DNA of 8,720 nucleotides. It comes from DASVAL01 sp035649575 (GTDB taxonomy: Bacteria > Planctomycetota > UBA1135 > UBA2386). This document shows positions 4,997 to 8,720 of this stretch, in pieces. Made by a program: the position numbers and the translations under genes. The stretch spans positions 1-8,720 of the forward strand of contig DASRJH010000310.1 of NCBI GenBank assembly GCA_035649575.1. The letters are read 5' to 3'. Under the pieces are notes generated by a model. It searched no databases. It was not told the origin of the DNA and was given only the letters and a program-made list of their open reading frames with translations. Positions within the stretch are counted from its first letter, which is position 1. Each line of letters opens with the position of its first letter.

Positions 4997-7813
4997 ATGA
5001 ACGGTAGATCGGCGATCAGGAACAGCGCGGGGCGGCATTCCGTGTCGTGGCGCACGGCTCTGTGTTGCTGCCTCGGTATCTGCGCAGCCCTTCGTACTTC
5101 AGCAGCCGCCCAGCACGGACCGCAAGCCAACACACCGGTGCGGAATGCACAGGAGTCCGACGAGTTCGACCGTCTCCGCGCGATGCTGGCGCGGTCGGGT
5201 GCCGAGGGACTCGAAGCGCGCGAGTCGGCGGTCGAGCAGTTGCTCGCGATGGCCAAGCCCGAAGCTCATCGCATCCTGCAGCAACAGCTGCTGCGAACAG
5301 AGGACCCCGACGCGCTGCGCCGCACGATCCTGTCTGCGCTGCAGCGGCACTTCCTCGGCAGCCCCGCGAATCTGTTCGGCGGCGCAGCGCCCGACGTGAG
5401 GCGGCAGGTGCTGAGCGGCTACCTCGGGGCGCTGGCTCCGCTGTGGCGCGTCGATGGCGACGCCGTCTCCGATGCGACCGAGCACCCACTGCGCGCCGCG
5501 GCCCGTCTGGCGCTGCAGCGTGCTCCCGCACGGGACCTCGACGGGGCGGCCCGCGTGTTGCTCGGCAGTCTCGACGACGAGGGCAAGATCTTCGCGTTGC
5601 GCTGTCTTGCGGACATGCAACAGATCCTGTTCTCGAAGACCATCGCGGACCTGCTCGACGCGCCCGAGGAGCAGGTGCGCAACGCGGCGCGCCTGTGCCT
5701 GCAGCGCCTCACCTACAACGACGAAGAGTTCAAGACGAAGGCCCAGTTCGACGGCTGGTACGATCGCTATGGGGGCATGAGATACATCGATCTCGCCGAG
5801 CGGGCGGCGCGCTTCCGAACCAGGGCGACGGAACGTCTCTCCGACGAGTTGCGGCGGACGCGCATCGAGGCTGCGCGCGAGTTCGTCGGCGCGCACGCCG
5901 TGCGCACGCCGGGCATCGACTGGACCGCGATCTCTACGCGCACCGTCGTCGACGACCCGGGTGTCTTGGAGGCGTGCCTCGAACAACTCCAGACCTCCCT
6001 GCCGAACAACTTGCCCGCGGAAGACTCGCCTGCGCCGCGGCAGGCCTTCTGCAAGGCGCTGCTGGAGCGGTTCCGCAAGATCCCCACCGACAAGGTCAAG
6101 CGCCGCGCCTCGCTGCTCGAAGTCGCCGCGAGCGTCACGCGCAGCGAAGAGACCGAGCTCGCGAACGAGCTCACGGGGCTGCTGCTGGCCCAACTCGAGC
6201 TACCGGCCGCCGAGGCCCAGGTGTCGGCGCTGCGTGCGCTGCGCCGTTTCCCCTCCGCGGAGACGCGGGCCGCGCTGGTCAAGCTCGCGGCGGCGTTGTT
6301 GCGGCAGGGCGAGGCGGTCCAGCTCCAGTTGACGACGACTCTCGGCACGCTCGCCTCGCGCACCTCGCCGCGATGGTGTGCGCCGCTGGCGACCGACCCC
6401 GACAAGGCCGACTGGCTCGCGCTGGTCGAGGCGATCTGCCGCAGCGACCCCGCGCTCGAACTGCGCGATGACGCGCTGTCGCTCGCGCAGATGCTCGACG
6501 CGCGCGACAAGCGCGTGCCCGAGGTGTTTGCCCTCCTGCTCGGTCTCGTGCAGGATGCGCGGCTCGACGCGAAGTTCCGTTCGGCCTGTCTGATCCACCT
6601 GCAGGTGTGGCGCGACGAACCTGACTCGGCGGACCAGTGGGTGCTCTCGATGCACGGCTTGCTCGGGGATCCTGCCGTGGAGTTGCGCCAGCAGGCTGCC
6701 GAAGCGCTGGCACGCGTGCCGGAGACCGTGCACGCGCACCGCACCGATTGGTTGTGGTCGAGCATCCAGGCCCTTCGCCTCCGTCTCGGCACCGAGCCCG
6801 ATCCGGCAGTGATGAAGACCATGGTCGAGAGTCTGTGGATCTGCGGGCGTGAACCGCAGATGCCCGAAAAGGCCATCGGGGCGATCAAGCTCGTGCTCGA
6901 GAAGATCGGCACCCCGCCGCCGCCCGAGCATCAGTTCCGGCTGGAGCCGTTGCTGCAAGCCCTTGCCTCGCTCGCCGCCGACTCGCACGCCGACAAGGGC
7001 CAGTGGCTCTCGGCCTGCAAGCCCCTGCTCGACAACGGCAAGAGACAGAGCCTGCTGCTCGTGCTCGCCAGCCAAGGTGCGATCGATCTCGCCAAGAACG
7101 TCGGCAGCCCCGACGCGGGGCTCGCCGAACGCGCGCGTCAGGCGATGGCGGTGATCATCAAGACAGCGGCCGCCAAGCCTGTGAAGGAGTCATGGACCAG
7201 CACCGACGAGCTGAAGCGCGAGGCCAGCGACGTGCGCGCGGCCTTCGCTTCGCTCGACGCCGTCGATCAGCAGAGTCGTCTCGACGAACCGATGTATCGG
7301 CTGCTGCGTGTCGAAGTCGAGCTCGCGACCGGCAAGTTCCAGGACGCAGCGCAGCACGCTACGGCCTGGCTCGGGAATGGGAACGGCAACGGTGGCGGCG
7401 CTGGCGTCGCGATGTCGGCCGAGCAGAAGGACCGCCTGCGTGTGCTCGCCGCCGAAGCGCATCTCGCGCTCGGCAAGCCCGACGTCGGCCAGCGCTTGTT
7501 GAGTGAACGCACGAGCGAAGTCGCGGCGGATCCGCAGGTGCTCGAGCTACAGATGCGCATCGCGCGTGCGCTGTTCGCCACGGACGCGAGCGCTGCCGTG
7601 CAGGTATTCGAGCGCACCTGGCGCGCGACCTCGCCCACGGATCCGACGTTCCGCGGCCGGTTGGTCGAGTGGATGCAGGCGCAGATCCGTCACGATCCGA
7701 ACAAGAAGCAAGCGACGTTGCAGGAAGGTGATCGGCACGCGGGTCTGTTCTCGGCGCCGGACTGTCCGGCGGAGTTGCGCGACGCGTTCGAACAGCTGCG
7801 CGGATCGAAGTAG
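4997..7813 (+). CDS. exported helical-repeat (HEAT/TPR-like) protein of unknown function
   Basis: A 938-residue product from ATG 4997 (GTG 4994 adds one residue; GTG 5042 is a shorter in-frame option; Shine-Dalgarno signals are weak for all). Residues 1-39 look like a Sec signal: a basic N-region, the hydrophobic core TALCCCLGICAAL (20-32) and RTSAAAQ as a probable cleavage region, so the protein should act outside the cytoplasm. The rest is almost wholly helical. HEAT-like repeats include LLGDPAVELRQQAAEALARVP (about 554-574) and the segment around 58-250, ending in AQFDGWYDRYGGMRY. The end part (about 765-935) looks TPR-like, with AAEAHLALGKPDVGQRLL, interrupted by a Gly/Asn loop GNGNGNGGGAG (793-803). 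No catalytic motif or transmembrane segment after the signal is visible. Such solenoids usually act as binding scaffolds, but no partner can be named. Codon use is like that of its neighbours. Isolated by hairpins upstream and the tRNA promoter downstream, it is probably monocistronic. Confidence 0.88.
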   Translation: MNGRSAIRNSAGRHSVSWRTALCCCLGICAALRTSAAAQHGPQANTPVRNAQESDEFDRLRAMLARSGAEGLEARESAVEQLLAMAKPEAHRILQQQLLRTEDPDALRRTILSALQRHFLGSPANLFGGAAPDVRRQVLSGYLGALAPLWRVDGDAVSDATEHPLRAAARLALQRAPARDLDGAARVLLGSLDDEGKIFALRCLADMQQILFSKTIADLLDAPEEQVRNAARLCLQRLTYNDEEFKTKAQFDGWYDRYGGMRYIDLAERAARFRTRATERLSDELRRTRIEAAREFVGAHAVRTPGIDWTAISTRTVVDDPGVLEACLEQLQTSLPNNLPAEDSPAPRQAFCKALLERFRKIPTDKVKRRASLLEVAASVTRSEETELANELTGLLLAQLELPAAEAQVSALRALRRFPSAETRAALVKLAAALLRQGEAVQLQLTTTLGTLASRTSPRWCAPLATDPDKADWLALVEAICRSDPALELRDDALSLAQMLDARDKRVPEVFALLLGLVQDARLDAKFRSACLIHLQVWRDEPDSADQWVLSMHGLLGDPAVELRQQAAEALARVPETVHAHRTDWLWSSIQALRLRLGTEPDPAVMKTMVESLWICGREPQMPEKAIGAIKLVLEKIGTPPPPEHQFRLEPLLQALASLAADSHADKGQWLSACKPLLDNGKRQSLLLVLASQGAIDLAKNVGSPDAGLAERARQAMAVIIKTAAAKPVKESWTSTDELKREASDVRAAFASLDAVDQQSRLDEPMYRLLRVEVELATGKFQDAAQHATAWLGNGNGNGGGAGVAMSAEQKDRLRVLAAEAHLALGKPDVGQRLLSERTSEVAADPQVLELQMRIARALFATDASAAVQVFERTWRATSPTDPTFRGRLVEWMQAQIRHDPNKKQATLQEGDRHAGLFSAPDCPAELRDAFEQLRGSK

Positions 7814-7831
7814 CGAGCGGGGATGTGGGGC

Positions 7832-7873
7832 GGCTCCGTGTTTCGAAGAACGTGCTTGCCGCCGGCCGGAGCC
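7832..7873 (+). terminator. weak inverted repeat after the solenoid gene
   Basis: GGCTCCG (7832-7838) and CGGAGCC (7867-7873) are perfect 7-bp arms, but they are separated by 28 bases and overlap the candidate tRNA promoter. It is the only notable dyad between the solenoid stop and the tRNA. It could mark the transcript end; the long loop makes this doubtful. Confidence 0.25.
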
Positions 7874-7883
7874 TCGCTATCGT
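7856..7883 (+). promoter_or_regulatory. candidate tRNA-fMet promoter
   Basis: TTGCCG (7856-7861) and TATCGT (7878-7883) are spaced by 16 bases, each matching four of six sigma-70 consensus positions. A transcript would begin near 7890, some nine bases before the mature tRNA 5' end, as is common for single tRNA genes. TTGCCG recurs in the rpsA candidate promoter. Confidence 0.45.
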
Positions 7884-7898
7884 TTTTGCCTCACCCAA

Positions 7899-8720
<822 letters not shown>

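Noticed and set aside
5047..6471. Long + strand frame of 474 codons inside the solenoid gene
   Set aside because: Its product is Arg/Ala-rich with no domain, while the overlapping frame has a signal peptide and HEAT-like repeats throughout.

Overview
This is a GC-rich bacterial chromosome segment. Its core is translation-related, and a site-specific recombination element abuts its right end. On the + strand, left to right, it holds: the 3' end of a PlsC-type acyltransferase gene; a complete six-domain ribosomal protein S1 gene (rpsA); a lipoprotein of unknown function; tyrosyl-tRNA synthetase (tyrS); a large exported helical-repeat (HEAT/TPR-like) protein of unknown function; and an initiator tRNA-fMet gene. 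On the - strand, the 3' part of a large serine recombinase gene runs from the right edge of the window into the tRNA gene.

The organism cannot be named from this window. The plsC-rpsA order, the exported solenoid protein with Trp-rich HEAT-repeat ends, and the high GC would suit a member of the Planctomycetota or a similar GC-rich Gram-negative lineage. This is inference only. Lipobox and Sec signals on two proteins fit a cell with an outer membrane or a large periplasm.

The translation block spans about 1-4774. plsC ends at 407. A 160-base leader region with a candidate promoter, a small hairpin and a strongly pyrimidine-rich tract without a Shine-Dalgarno sequence then leads into rpsA. The rpsA stop codon overlaps a GTG start (GTGA) for the lipoprotein gene, whose stop lies 9 bases before the tyrS GTG. 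The three look co-oriented and possibly co-transcribed. However, a 64-base, almost loop-free inverted repeat begins 7 bases after the rpsA stop and covers the first codons of the lipoprotein gene. Hairpins also occur directly at the tyrS stop and in the next intergenic region (4775-4996), so tyrS probably ends its transcript there. The solenoid gene then appears to be a single-gene unit.

The right end (7814-8720) is an integration locus. The initiator tRNA gene has its own plausible promoter and an encoded CCA. The recombinase gene converges on it, and its last 14 sense codons plus stop lie antisense inside the 3' half of the tRNA. The recombinase stop codon is the complement of part of the anticodon loop. 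The catalytic N-terminal part of the recombinase, the rest of the element and its far boundary lie outside the window. The most notable signals are the rpsA-end palindrome and the recombinase/tRNA coding overlap. I see no CRISPR array, rRNA, insertion sequence or defence cassette.
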